A stretch of DNA of 64,000 bases, from positions 116,001 through 180,000 of the forward strand of contig CAICTM010000022.1 of assembly GCA_903772945.1 (NCBI GenBank), given 5' to 3'. The number at the start of each line of letters is the position of its first letter. The stretch's first letter is position 1. Origin of the DNA: Seminavis robusta (taxonomy: Eukaryota; Bacillariophyta; Bacillariophyceae; Naviculales; Naviculaceae). Shown here piece by piece: positions 18,210 through 31,400 of this stretch. The translations under genes and the position numbers were made by a program. The notes below the pieces were generated by a model. It saw only the letters and a program-made list of their open reading frames with translations. It was not told where the DNA came from and made no database searches.

Positions 18210-20303
18210 TGTTGGAAAGAATCTTGAAGAAACAGATGATTGATCGTCAATCCCAAAGCGAACAGCTTCACCTTCTGTCAATAGGCTCCTCTTGTGTACT
18301 AGCCAGTAGTATTTGTTTTTCTCGAGATTGTAGACTCGCTGCGATGGTTCACCTTTTATCCTTTTATTAGGCAAATGTTGTGATCCTTTGTGGTGCAAAA
18401 ATTGTGCCGACAGAAGTGCCATTGCAGATTGCAGCTGGACGCAAGTGATTGATGGCCAGTGATGCCGCGATCTTTGATCTTCGACATTCTTCAGTTCCCC
18501 TGTTTGATTGGTGCTGCGGTTTTTGCAAAGAGAACCCTTCCGAGCATACCGGTACCCGGTACGATGTATGGTAGAACTACAGTGGTGGACCCACACTTGC
18601 CTCTGTGGGGGTCTGGAGATGAACCAACCTGTTTGGGCTTGTCCATGGACAGCTGCATGTACAGAGTTGGTTCAGGAGCCTGAAGCAGGCCCCTCTACCA
18701 AAAATTTACGTCTACTAGGTTTTGTGCTTGAGTTGGTCCAGGAGTGGCCTATGGTGGATACAGGATTTGGACCTACCGGTAGAGTGGGCCTGCTTGAGAT
18801 AGACCAGCGTCAGGTCCAGGCATTGAAAATATTATGGTTTGGAGTGGGCTCTGAACAAACCGCTCCAAGAGAGGATCCGTGGATGAAACAATGAGTGGGG
18901 CCTGGATTGGCGCCTTGATTGACTGGGATATATTCGATTCAAGTAGTGGGATAAGGAGAGATCCTGAGGTGGAGCCTGGAGATGGTTCAGGGTTGGATCA
19001 TGACGGTGTGTGGCTGGGAGTTCGCTGGTTGTGGGACCCGGAGTTGGCGTCGGGGTTGGTCCAGAAATGCTACATGCGCCTCCACAATCCCCAAGCTGTT
19101 CAAATCAGTGACTGCTTCGATTCCATCAGTTCACGCAATTCAGCAGCATCCACCAGGTCATTCCACAGCGGAGCGGTGGAATACACAGATGGAAAATGCT
19201 CTACTTCGAGTACCAGGTAGCGCAGACTCGTCACTCGGCCGTGCTTATAACAACTGGCAATGGCCAAACAAACAACACTAGCTACCGTAGCTATTTGCAG
19301 AGTGCGAGGAGCCAATTCGAGTTGTAGCTCTTAATTTTTTAAATGCTTAGCTCGGTTTGGTAGGGAAGTGGTCAGCAATCTCTTGCACCATCTGGATGGC
19401 CTTGCTCCGATACAGTACGGTAGTTGACTTACAGAGCTCCGAAACCTCCAAGCTACATGTACATGTACCAGGTACCGGTACATACCGGTACTGGTACCAG
19501 GTACTGCTAGCTAGCTAGTAGTAGTAGTTCGGTACAGCGTACATATCCGAAGCAACCGAAGACCGATGCTGGTCACGATTTCGATTTGGAAGGATCACTC
19601 GACCCGGACTAAACTGTCGAGAATTTAACCTTCACCCTAACATACAACGCCGCGCACACCTCGTGCGGTGAAAGCAGTCTGGGTTTGCTCATGCAGCAGC
19701 ATGATCCCTCGATCTCCCTGTTATCGCCACGAGCACCCACAGCAAACTCGATATCAAAAGCAAGGCTGGAGTGATCGAAAGGCCATGCTCAGCTCAGCTC
19801 TTCTTTTGTGTTAGCAACAGCTCTACAAGTAGATAGATACTCTGGGAGATCGCCCGACTAATTGAAGCGTCGAGAAGTGAAGCGGTCCCCTACAGCCAAG
19901 GAGAGCAAACAAGAGCTATCGTCTGGTCGAGCCACCCCACCACAGCGCAGCCAAGGATCGACCAGTGACAGCAGTCCTGCACAGCACTACTAGTACTACC
20001 AGCTCGGCTCATCATTGAGACGTGCCAGGTATTACTGTACTGATCCTTCGACGACCTCAATACGCCAAGCAACGAGACGAACAGCAGCACAGCGGTCGTT
20101 GAAAGACTTGGTTGTTTCTATCCGTCCTGCTTCGTGGATAGCATAGCGATCTTTTCCAAAGAAACCGCTGAAGCCGCCAGAGGTTGGAATCCTTAATCAT
20201 CCATCTTTCAATCAATCAATCAACATAGCACTGGGAGTTTGCACTGCTCTGGTCTTATTCCGAGTCGAGTTTGTCTGATCTACAATACACAACCCTCGCC
20301 ACC
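18210..20303. other. 2.1-kb divergent intergenic region
   Basis: This lies between the divergent citramalate synthase and CHAT-STAND genes. The stretch 18590-19100 repeats GGTCCAG, GGTTCAGG and GGAGCCTGGA-like steps and is G/T-rich; its ORFs have no motif. The stretch 19450-19540 is a dense run of GGTACC, TACCGGTA and CTAGCTAG palindromes. The last 100 bases are the probable leader of the downstream gene. No RNA gene was recognised. Confidence 0.45.
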
Positions 20304-23300
20304 ATGAACTTCCTGAGGAAAGGAACCAAGAGCCGATCAAAGTCAGGAGGCACCAAGTCGGTCCATTCTGACGATGGAGGAAGAGACAACACTAGTTCCC
20401 CATCAAACAGTTTGTCTATGGACGACACAATAGATTCCATCCTTCCTTCCGCTTGGGACCTAGGTGAAAGCTTCAAAGACAGCAAACTGCAGCTCAGCTA
20501 TGAGGCAAACGACTACACGACTGTTTCCATTCGAAACGCTTCATCCATGTCCAGGATCACTGTTGCAGCAAACCAACCCATTCCTGCCGCACAGCTAAAA
20601 AGACTGGCCATAAGCAGGCAACAAGCTAAGGATCCATTCGCACCCGGTCATCCAAGCACTACTAGAAGTGCTACAGGGGGAGGGGACATGGGAACTTTTT
20701 CCAATCTATTCGGTTCCCCCAGAAGTACCTCTCCTCCCAGATCATCTTCCAGAGCAACAACCACTGGAGGACTATACCCCACTATCATGCCCTCAACTAG
20801 GAATTTAAATTCCATGGATAAGAGGCAAGAAGAAGCGGTCATGGGCAAACTCACAAAAGATACCCTATACTTCTTTGAAGTCACCATCAAGACACTACCT
20901 TCTGGCTGTGACGCCGCTGTGGGGTTGGTGCTAGACAAAGTGGGGGCTTCCGCCGGAGAATTCGTCCCAGGAGAAACCCGTGATTCCATTGGCTTGGACT
21001 CCAACGGGGTCTTGCGAGTCAGTGGGAAAACCATCGGACCGGATGCCTTGGAATTGGGCATCATGAACACCGGGAAGATTGAAGGGTTTGGGGAGGGAGA
21101 TATCATTGGCTGCGGACTAGAAGTCACGGGGCTGAGACGCGTACTCTTTACTAAGAATGGACGATCAATTGTACCGCCAACACGCTTTGGTGAACTCGAT
21201 ACAAAAAAGCTATTGCTGAGTCCGGCCTTTGGAATGAAAGTTAACCGCAACCAGACGGCAGTCGCAGTTGGAAACTTTGGAATCGAACACAACAAACCCT
21301 TCATTTGGGCACAAACGGCCTACCTGGCTCACAAACCAGCCTTCGAAAGCTCTGGGAATAATAGTACTCCATATCGGACTAAACCAAATCGACAACAGTC
21401 GGCTCCGGCGGCATCACAAATACCACCACCACAGCATCAACAACAAACACTTCCACGGTCACCAAAATCGGAGCGGAATCCAGGTGGCGGAGACAGACAA
21501 TCAACGTCCCATTCACCAGCTTCGGGCTCATTCGGACGAAGCCAGAGAACGGGACAGACTTCGTCAGCAGCGGCTGTAAAAGATGAAGATCCAAAGCAAG
21601 ACGTAAGGAATTCACACCGAGGACAGAGCTCAACTAGCAGTTCCCAACGAGCACAAAACCCGACGAGCAGTTCCCAGCGCGGACAAAATCAAATGAGCAG
21701 TTCTCGAAGGGGGCAAAATCAAATGAGTGGTTCGCAACGTGCCCCCGCTCCAATGCGAGGTTCTGAACGAGGGCAGCATCCATTAACATCTCTTGGAACA
21801 CGTGCGCAACGAAACTTGATGGATGAGAGTAACGGTGATGATGAAAAGGGAGAGGATTCGTATGGTGAAAGAATGCAAGGTTCATTGGACAATCTAGATA
21901 ACGAATGGCAATCCAAAGAACGTGTGGAAGAGGAATCGGGTTTCATGTCAACAAATTCAGGAGGCGATAGATCGATGGAATTTGCTGCTATTCATGAACA
22001 GGAAGACGAGCAGGACTGCCATGATCCGTTTCTCGCTGGGCCATTGGGATCAAGTCAGGCTCGACCTTCAGAGGGTTTCCCGGAGGAGGAGAAGAACGAG
22101 ATCGACGAGTCGACTCGGAGAGACTACAATGCCCCTGCTGGAGCTGCTCTCGAGAATTCTGAACTGGAAGGCATGAAAGAAAATGTAAGCACGTTGCGGT
22201 CTCTATGCAGAGATAACACTGAAGTTGACGCGTCAGTGCTGGAGAGTCTACTTGATATGTGCAGAGCCGACCAACAGACTGTAAAAGTTGCATTGGACAA
22301 GGCCATGACTGATTACGATCCGAACGTGGACCTCATGGAACTTATTGGTCTAAATGAGCTGGTCTTGGAGGCTGTCACGCTGGGAGAGGATACACTCAAA
22401 GATGCAAGGAAAAAAGCAGCCGAGACCCCTCCTCCAAAATCAAACAGTACCCTTGATCTGGACATCAACGGACTTATCAGGAAGAAAGATGTATTTAGTC
22501 TCATCTGCATCTTGCGTGCACAGAGTGATCAGAGACTAGATGCAGCCCTCGCTCTGATGGAATTTGCCAGGGACGGAGAACGGCCCGAGGAGGGAGGAAT
22601 TAGTTTGAGAGATGAAATTCGGTCTTCTGGAGGCATGCATTCATTACTTCAAGTCTTCCGGGCAAAGGGGACAAGCTACGAGTTAAGAGTTGTTTCTGGT
22701 ATGGCTGTTGCTTACGTCTTACCTTCCTTCGCCGAGACGTCTCCGAGTGTCGGCCTCAAGATCATGGAATGTCTTCGTTTTTTGAGTATATCGCGTGCGG
22801 TGAGTCCCAACAGTGTTAAGATATCACAACAGATGATGTTCAGAGCTTCTGCCATGGGCGTAACTGCTTTTTGGATGAACGCGCTCGAGCCAATGCTCAA
22901 CCATCCTTTGAGTGGAGCAGACGAAGCCGACGGAGAACGTGCCGACCTTCAATTAATAAACAACAGCTCCAACGGCATTACCACAGCCGCCGGTATCTTT
23001 GACCAAGGACATCAAACGCTGGAACTTCAAGAGCTTCTCGAGATGACTGTGTCTCTGATCGTTCACATTGAAAAGAAAACCGATGCTGACCCAGTGAATG
23101 GAAGTGACCCTCACTCTAATGCTGCGATGTCTGTTTGGAGGTACACAAACATAGAGCAAGTATGCACAGTTGATGTCGCAAGACCAATTGCTGTCCGTGA
23201 GGGCCTTCTACCTATCCTGGTTGATTGGATCAAATCAAAGGACCAAGAAAAGGTTCGCCCTGCAGTTTCAGCGCTTCGGTATTTGACAAACATCAAGGAC

Positions 23301-26300
23301 AAATACATGGCTGGTTGGATCCACTCCCAAATGGTCAACGAGGGGGCATTGGCAGAAGTAATCAAGCTGGCGGATGACTATAATGCTGGTCATGATGTGA
23401 GGTTGGCGGTTGCGCAGATCCTTGCATCTCTTTGTGTTGCGCCTCACACTAGAGCAGCGGTGGTGGAAGCAAAGTGTATGTTCTACCTCATTGGTTTCCT
23501 CTATGATCACTCGGATAAGGCATCGGAAGAAGTTGCCTTGTTCGCAGGACGTGCCATCACGCAGTTGGCAGCTGGGGCAATCACAAGGGCGAGCGTCTTT
23601 GGAGGCGGCGACCCCGAGATTCTAGATTTTGTGTCTCCGGACAAACGTGATTCTCTGGTAGAGTAAGTTGGAAGAAGTGCTGCAGAGATCGTTCATGGAA
23701 TCCTGCGCCAATCTCATCTTCCCTTTTTCTTGTAGTGACATTGTCAACAGCGGTGCTATCGGTTCGTTCATTGCGATTGCACAAGAGAATGACGGTGAGC
23801 TAAGGGCTATGGCAATAGAAGCAATTAGGGTACTCAGCGAGGACAGAAGTCCAAGCCGGCGCACCAGGCTTCAGTTCGTGGAAGAAGGGGCAGCCCGAGC
23901 ACTGGGGAGGGCGCTGCACTTTGACATTGGTAGAATGCGACAAGCTCTGAGGGTCGCTACAATCGGTGGACGTGGAGAAGATGCGTACAAAGAGTTTTCT
24001 TCTGTTCTCGATGCAGTATTTATGGAAGTACACGATGCTTTGTGCGGCATGGCTAATATCATGGAACCCATTGAAGAACCAAAGACGCCTGGCCCAGATT
24101 TGATGAGAGCTTCGTCGAATTATGTGGCACCAGAGAACATTTTGAACCAGGGGTGCATAGAAACAGCAGAGAGTGGGGGTCTCGTCAGTCTTTTACGGGT
24201 GTCGACGATGTCGTTGACGGTTCCTCAGCTCCACGGTTTTGCGGATCTCTCGACACGAACTAATGTGCTCCTACGAGAGGCCTGCCGCTCACTGTCGTCG
24301 CTTGCCCCGTTGCTACTCACCGGAGGAGCTGCGCAGGAAGGTTACGGTAGATGGTCTGGGTCGATTCTCGATGCATTCAACAAAATACTAGCCGCAGCAG
24401 TGGTGGAAGGGGGGGAAGATCTCGGCTCGAAGCAGGAGTTATACAGTGTTCTTTGCGGTCTGGACGCCCTTGCAGAATCTGAACCGTTGAAGATTCGGAT
24501 GGTGGACAAAACGTTGCCTTCGATTGTGCAACTGAAGAATTCGCAAACAGACCATAGCGACATTGCCAACGTTGCAGGTCAAGTTTTCTTTTCCCTTGGA
24601 TTCTCTGAGGACGAGATTGCTGTTCAGGTTGCTGGAAGCAATCCCAACCTGCTTGCTGATTGGTTCTGCCTGCGGCGTTCCCTCATCATTCAGGCCATGG
24701 TGCGCGCTGAAATGCGGAGGATTCTGGCAGCAATTTGGTGCCGACCATTCGCAGAGATCGAAAAGTCCGGATTCGTGAGGCATGAAACTCAGCGGAATGC
24801 CGAAGAACCGCTAGATGCGCTTTCCGAGTTGGATCTATTCGACAATTTTGCAGATGACGAAGATACTTACCACGAACGAGAACTGATGCTGCGACAATAT
24901 AGAGACGCCTACGATAGCGGGGACGCAGACGACACGGAAATGCGGGAAATCGAGGAGGAATTCGCTGCACAACAGGATGGTGTACATCTGCTAGCCAAGC
25001 AAGTTTATCCCCTCAATGATGAATTGGCAGAAATCGATTGGATTCTGAGCCACGAAAGATCAGTTTATGATGGAATTGAACACGACGAAGCCGTGTTCAT
25101 GTCCCTGTCCTTGCCACAACACCTAGAGGATGTCTTGGACTGCTGTATCCCATCTCGCTTGTTGCGAAGCCACCTTCTTCCAGTCTTTAACTTCAGGCCT
25201 GAAGCATCTTTCAACTTCCGAACGTTGATGATGCCGCAGAGGCAGTACTTCTCATTCCGAAGAGAAGGCCAAATGGTGTCTCGTCTGTGTGACATTCAAC
25301 CTGAAGCCCTGGCTTTCGACGACGTGCATTGGTCACTGGGATTCACAAACAGCTCCTTTGCCGGCGAATTCTCAGAGTCACTTGTTCAAGCCCTATATCT
25401 GTGTCCGACAATTCGTAGTCTCACTTTTGCCAGAGATATTGGCTTTCAAGGACAACACGAGATAACAACGGAAGAAAGTGATGGCGAGGGAGGGAGTGTG
25501 CTTCTAGCGAAATTAGTTGGGTCACTGCCGCCATGGATCGATTTCTTGACTTTCAAGAATATATTCAACGACCGCGAATTGCGGACGCTGATAGCCATCA
25601 TTGAAACCATGGGAAAGCTCTCGGCGGATCAGGACCATTCACCAAACGACGACGTGACGTCCTCACGTGGGAAAGGGCGATTTTGGAGCTTTAGTATCAC
25701 TCACTCTCCGCATGTCACGGGGACAGTTTGGCAAATGTTCTTCAGCCTGTTGGGGCGCTCGCAGGCAATTGCAAATCGAGCTTCAGTATCTCCGCTGTCA
25801 TCCTTGATGTTCCTTGATTTGCGTTTCAACGACCTCGGCGATGCTGCTTGTGCCCTCATCTTGGACTTGGTACACGATTCTGACTCGGGATGCTTCCTTG
25901 AGCAGCTCGACCTGTCAGGCAACAGGATCGGTAAGGGTGCGAGGTGTGTAAAGGCATTGCGTACGTACGTGGAGAAACACCGATTCATCCCAATACTCGA
26001 ACGAAAAGGCTGGGGATCTCGCTTGCACACCCTGAATTTGTCCTCAAATGGACTTGGTGTCGGACAAGGAGCCGTTGAAATCCTTGCGCTCCTCAAGTAT
26101 AACGCGCTGGGACTCAAAGTGCTAGACCTGTCCGACAACGCCATGTACCATGGAGACGATGACTACCAATTCAGCCATCTTTTGGCTTCCTCCCTTCGAA
26201 GAAATACTAATCTTTGCCAGCTGAACCTGTCGAAAAACAGGCTGAGTTCCTACGTTATTGATGACGTCCTTGAAAGGCTGACGAACAGACCAGGAGCATC

Positions 26301-28158
26301 GCGACTGTCGTTTCTGGGACTTGAAGAGAATCTGCCTCCAATGGCCTCGCACCAGAGAGCTGGATTCGAGGACATCTTGATGAAAACACGAGCCGCAACT
26401 TTGCAGAAGGCAATGAACGACATCGCAGTCTTCGAAGAGGATAATGGATTGGATGAAGACTGGGTTGATGAGTTGAAGGTTGACGAGGATACTTCACTTA
26501 CCAGTAAAAAGAACCAAAAGACAGTCGTTGTCCCTGGAAGCAGCCCAACAAATGATGTGCCCGTCAGAGAAGGGGCCCGTGGCGACAACATGATCACGGT
26601 GCTGTTTTCGGCACCTCTGGTGTTTGCAGATGACCAGAAGAAGTTACGACCCTTCAAGAAGCTGGACTTTGACATGGAACGTGAACTCATGTGGCAGTGC
26701 ATGAAAGAGGCTTCCAGAGATATCGAGCTTTCTTTTGACAATGCGACTCATGACCGACTGCTTGCTGCCATGACAAAGCGATGTAGTTGCTTGCACTACT
26801 CAGGCCATGGGCATCAAATGTACCTTCCATTTGAGGATGGAAGGGGCGGGCCAAACTGGTTCAATGTGGAAGACATCCAAAGGCTGATTGCTCGAGAAGG
26901 AACAGCACCTTTCAAGTTTGTGTTTGTATCAGCATGCCACTCTGGTTTGGCTGGGGCAACATTTGCTTCGGCTGGGGTCCCTCATGTTGTTTGCTGTCAG
27001 CAAGAGTTTGAACTGAAGGATACTGCAGCACTGGCTTTCACCCGCCAATTCTACTTGTCCTTGGCAATTGGGCATACTGTGAGGGAATCGTTTGAACAGG
27101 GCTGCAAGGCAGTGAGAGCAACCCCGAACCTACGTGATGCCGAGAGTGAGATGAAGAAGTTCTTGCTCCTCCCCAAAGATGGCAATCATGATGTGCCAAT
27201 CTTGAATGCTGTTTCTGTGCCAGAGTGGCCAAAGCTCAAGGGGCAGCAGAACTCCCGACGGTCGTACAGGAAAAGTCGGGCTGCACCTCGCATCCGAAGC
27301 ATGTATGGAGCAGGAACCAAGCAGTCGGAGCTTGGTGTTCGCAACATGATGCAAGAGGATCCATCCCCCACTCCACCCCAGTTCTTTTTGGGTCGTGAGG
27401 TTGAAATGTACTGGATGCTCAAACGCATCCTTGACACCCGGTTGGTCAGTGTCGTTGGCGAACCTGGAGTTGGTCGGTCATCTGTTGTATGTGCTCTTTG
27501 CCACTATGTTAATGAGCGTGCAAGCACGATCATTGCCATTGAGAAGATTTACTTTGTCAAAGCGAAACATGGAAGACGACAAGACTGCTGTCGGGCGCTC
27601 TTAGAGCAGACCCAACGCAAGATTGTCGAGCACGAGGTAGGCAAGGGAGAACCACCCGAGAGAGGAGCAGACATGGAGGACATCTTTGAGTATATCTGCA
27701 AGTCATTGAAGAACGAAAAGGCCCTGCTCGTGTTTGACAGAATGGAGCATCTTGAAAACTCTGATGATCAACAAGAGTTTCCCATGTTCCTGAGCAGTTT
27801 GTTCCGGGGAACCAAGAACGTGAAAGTCCTATTGACTGGCCGACGACAGCTGGGTATTCCTGCTCTTGGTGGTCAGGTCGAACAAACAATTGAATTGGGT
27901 CCTTTGAACTTTGAGAACACTGTTCGCTTGTTTTCGAATCTCTGCCCGCATCTGCACACGGAAGGTGAGAGATACAAGCTTTATCAGAGACTAGTGCGGG
28001 ATTATCGACAGGCAGAACTGCGGCCTAGTGATCCCGGGGTCGAGGAGAGAACGAAAGAAATCTTTAGTGTGCTCGGAGGTGGGGTACCATCCAAAATCGA
28101 AAAAGCCGCCTATGACATTTCACCCGAACGGCTACAGAACATGGTCAATTCCTATTAA
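20304..28158 (+). CDS. Giant SPRY-ARM-LRR-CHAT-STAND protein (NLR-like, caspase-like protease centre)
   Basis: Exons 20304-23662 and 23736-28158 join over a 73-nt intron (GTAAGT donor, TGTAG acceptor) to 2,593 residues. The start follows a CCACC context. Domains in order: SPRY at about 185-335 (YFFEVTIKTL, GEGDIIGCGLE, VLFTKNGRS); a Ser/Gln/Arg-rich disordered stretch with a 10-residue tandem repeat; helical ARM-like repeats from about 720 to 1450; an acidic segment near 1500; leucine-rich repeats at about 1795-1975 (FLDLRFNDLG, LEQLDLSGNRIG, LHTLNLSSNGLG); a CHAT caspase-like domain at about 2066-2300 with LHYSGHG (His2144) and SACHSG (Cys2187); and a STAND NTPase at 2333-2593 (FLGREVEMYWML, Walker A GEPGVGRSS, Walker B LLVFDRMEHL). 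The caspase dyad is intact, whereas Walker A has Arg2367 for Lys. No domain follows the NTPase. Role inferred: sensor-protease switch, as in bacterial and fungal CHAT or NLR proteins. Confidence 0.83.
21636..21785 (+). repeat. 30-bp coding tandem repeat, five units
   Basis: Five consecutive 30-nt units inside the CHAT-STAND gene encode a 10-residue repeat (residues about 445-494), for example SSSQRGQNQM and SSSRRGQNQM. The first three are closest; the last two have diverged (SGSQRAPAPM, RGSERGQHPL). The repeat lies in the disordered linker between SPRY and ARM regions and may vary in copy number. Confidence 0.75.
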
Positions 28159-28454
28159 AAAGGTTTCCCTCTGGTTTGCCAATTGTAACATAGAATAGAG
28201 CACTGTAAAGAAGAAGCTCTGCTTAGTTTACTTGATAGGACCGTGCCGACATCGCCACGAGGTAGCGAGTGTCCAACTGGGGATTGTCTCAACTTGAACA
28301 GAATGACAAGGTTGGTCGACGAATGCGGCTCGGCTCTACCGTACCCAACACGAGGATACTCCGTTTGCAAACAGTTTTAACTATTAAGTTTCTATACAGA
28401 TCTGAACGTATCACCCTCAAATGCACAAAAGAATCCCCGGTCTTCCTGCAGTGC

Positions 28455-31400
28455 TTAGGTAATTTCGACAGTCATATTGTCGTCGTCATTTGACTCTGAC
28501 ATGTCGTGTGCATTAGCTTGCATGCGCCGGGCCCCTCTGATCATAGTAGAATCCCCAGTTCTTGACGGTATTTCCAAAACTACACAATCTACATCTCCTC
28601 GCATACCCGTTGGATCCGACGGGTCAATACCGACGCTTGTCGCTGCGCTATCTTCCATCCAAGAGGCGCCTTCACCTCGGGCTCGTCTGTTTTGCATGAC
28701 CAACCAGATTCTCAGTGCCAGCAAGGTTAGCGCAAACAGCGACACATATGTCCAATACCAAAAGAAATGATCCCTGCCCGATCGGAAATTCTGGTCATAC
28801 AGGTGCATACCGCTGGCAATCTGGAAGACACCAACGAGGAGCATGATGATACCCGTCGAACGATGAATCATATGCCACCACTCTCTGGCCGATTGTGGTT
28901 TCTGTAAGGAAAACGGTTGCCTCTCCACTGGAGCTCCATCCTCCTTCCTTGCTACCGGCGGCCTCAAAAATCCGTTGCCAACTTGAAATGTGTAGGCCAA
29001 AAACAGCAGGACGCCGACAACATGATGACCCTTCGAGAAATGACTCGTGCTATTTCTGGAGCTCACCGCAGCAACACCCACTAGCACCGCCAACAGTGTC
29101 AGCAGAAACGTCAGCAAATTAAACGACACGTGAACGTAAATCCATGTGGTTGGTATCAGTTGTCTGAACCATGCCATGCCAACCGCAAGTGGCATGGAAA
29201 ATCCCCAGGCGATTGCAGCCATGATAGCATGAGCTGTGAGGGCTCCTTTCGCTTTGTTGTCGGAGTCGGAAATTTGTGCATTGGTGTTGTAGCCCGGTGG
29301 CAGATCAACGCACTCGGAAAGGTCCAGTTGGAAAGCACCACGATGCCTGTGGTAGCCCATTTCGTTCCCCGAGCCGACTGCAAAAGAGAAGTAATTCAGC
29401 CCCTTGGGTTTGATATCAATTTCTCTCAACCCATCTTGCAAAGCTTTGGTGAATCGAAGCGTCGTCAGACCAGGGTTTCCGCGTTCTTGATTGATGTACG
29501 CTTCGATCAAAGTCTGATCAGCCATGGGCACCGTGCCCACGGCAGATTTTGCTGTAATGTTGTATTTCAATTGCGGCGAGTCTTTCGTCTTTGGGAGTCC
29601 AATGATGCCGGTTGACGATGTACCGTGTGCCTGAGAAGAATCTTGGATTCCAAATCCCAACCAAGCCTGCCCTTTGTACTGAAGGACCACGGTGATTGAG
29701 GGAACCTCTCCGAATTCGGCAAATTCCTCCTCCTTGACAGCGTTTACCGTCCAATGCATCACGAGTTCGGGAGTCAGTTGGATGCTCTTGCCACTTTTTT
29801 GAAAGACTTCGGACGAACATCGTCCCACAATGACAGGGGCAGGAAATGGATTTACATTGGTGCTACTGGTACTGACTTCCCTGCTTTCTGTCGTACTCTG
29901 CGGCTGTGGTTGCGGCTGTGTTGGCTGAGGAGCGGGGGCCGGAACTGTAGCTGGCGTCTGACCTTCTGCTTCCCCTTCGACCACCTTGGCAAAATCTACC
30001 GTCATGGCTCCAAAATCGCGATGCATGCCAAGTGTGGGCGTGGCCGTAAGAGCATTACCCACTGCCCACAGAAATCTATTTTCGCCATTGACCCAAATTT
30101 CTGATTCCAATGGAATATCCTCCTTGAGCAATTTCGCAAAGGTCAAGGAGGTTGTGTAAACTCCCGTGTCGGGATCGTGCGATTGCATCATTTTGGACGC
30201 TTTCAACGTTTGTTGCTCGAGCGGCAATGCCTGAACAAACCCAGTTGTGTGATTGTTATTGACTCCGAGGGAATATTTTTCTACCTTTTCACTGGGCAGT
30301 AAACCAATCACCGCATATGTGTTTTGCATGAGCATCCATGTCGATGTATCGGCCGGATTGGGGAATCCAAATCCCAGCCAAGCCGGAGCCGCCTCGACGA
30401 ACTTGGTTGTGTGTACCAGTCGCCCCGTGAAGATTCCCGTATCTTCATCGGGGGATTCCCAACGAAAAATGACATCTTGTTCCAATTGTACTTGAAAGTC
30501 GAACTTGGGATCTGTCGATACAGCGGCTTGTGTGGTGCCATCAATAATACTAATGGAAGCCACTGGTGCCGGGGTGGTCCCTGGCGGTGGCGAGTGACTA
30601 CTGGCAGCATCGTACAGATCCAATCGAAAGGCTCCGTATTCGCTATGCATGGTCAATGCCGTAGCTCCGGGTGGTCCCATTGCCCAAATGAAGACGTTGT
30701 CTCCCAATCCTAGAATGGGTGGTTCAGTTGGATGTTGTTCGGTCATGCTCTTTGTGAAAGATAGGGTGGTGTATACGACTCCTTCATTGGTATTGGTGAA
30801 TTGCAAGAAGGAAGCTTCGGACAAAGTTTGTTCGGGCAGTGGTTGTATGACTCCCGGTTGATCATGATTGTATCCCAATTTGTATATGATGGGCGTGCTG
30901 GTGGCTTCTGCTTCCCATGATTTTCCAATAATGGCGGTGGATCGATTCATGAGGAAATTGTTGGGCGTGACGGGTCTTGGATTGCTGGGTACATCGTAGA
31001 ATCCTAGACTGAGCCAAGAGGGAGCTGTGGCCATGGATTCAGCTTTGTGTTCGAGTCTGGCTTTGAGTTCTCTGGATGTTCCTGGATTGGCCCAGTAGAA
31101 AATGAGGTTGTTGTCCAACTGTACCTGGAAATCAAAGTCACTGTATGGGCTTTCTTGTGCCGCGGAGTGATCAATCTGTTGCAGTGTCGCAGTGGCGTTG
31201 ACAATATTACTAATCCCCGCTGCTGGTCTTGGAGCCGGAGTTTGTGGAGCCGGAGTTTGTGGGGGTGGCGCTGGTACGGGAGTGGTATCGACAGTGCCAG
31301 GATTAGGACTATCGGCAGCAGCTGGTGTATGAGTTTGTTGAAAATCGAGTCGAAAGGATCCTCGTTGGTCGTGCATTCCTAGCGTATCCATGCCGGGCGG

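Noticed and set aside
18210-18596. Starting the citramalate synthase further upstream in the same open frame
   Set aside because: Only Met at 18209 places the signal peptide and ASAFAP-type site at the N-terminus.
23663-23735. Reading the SPRY-ARM part and the LRR-CHAT-STAND part as two genes
   Set aside because: A GTAAGT donor and TGTAG acceptor join the two frames exactly, and the second ORF has no good start before the ARM repeats continue.
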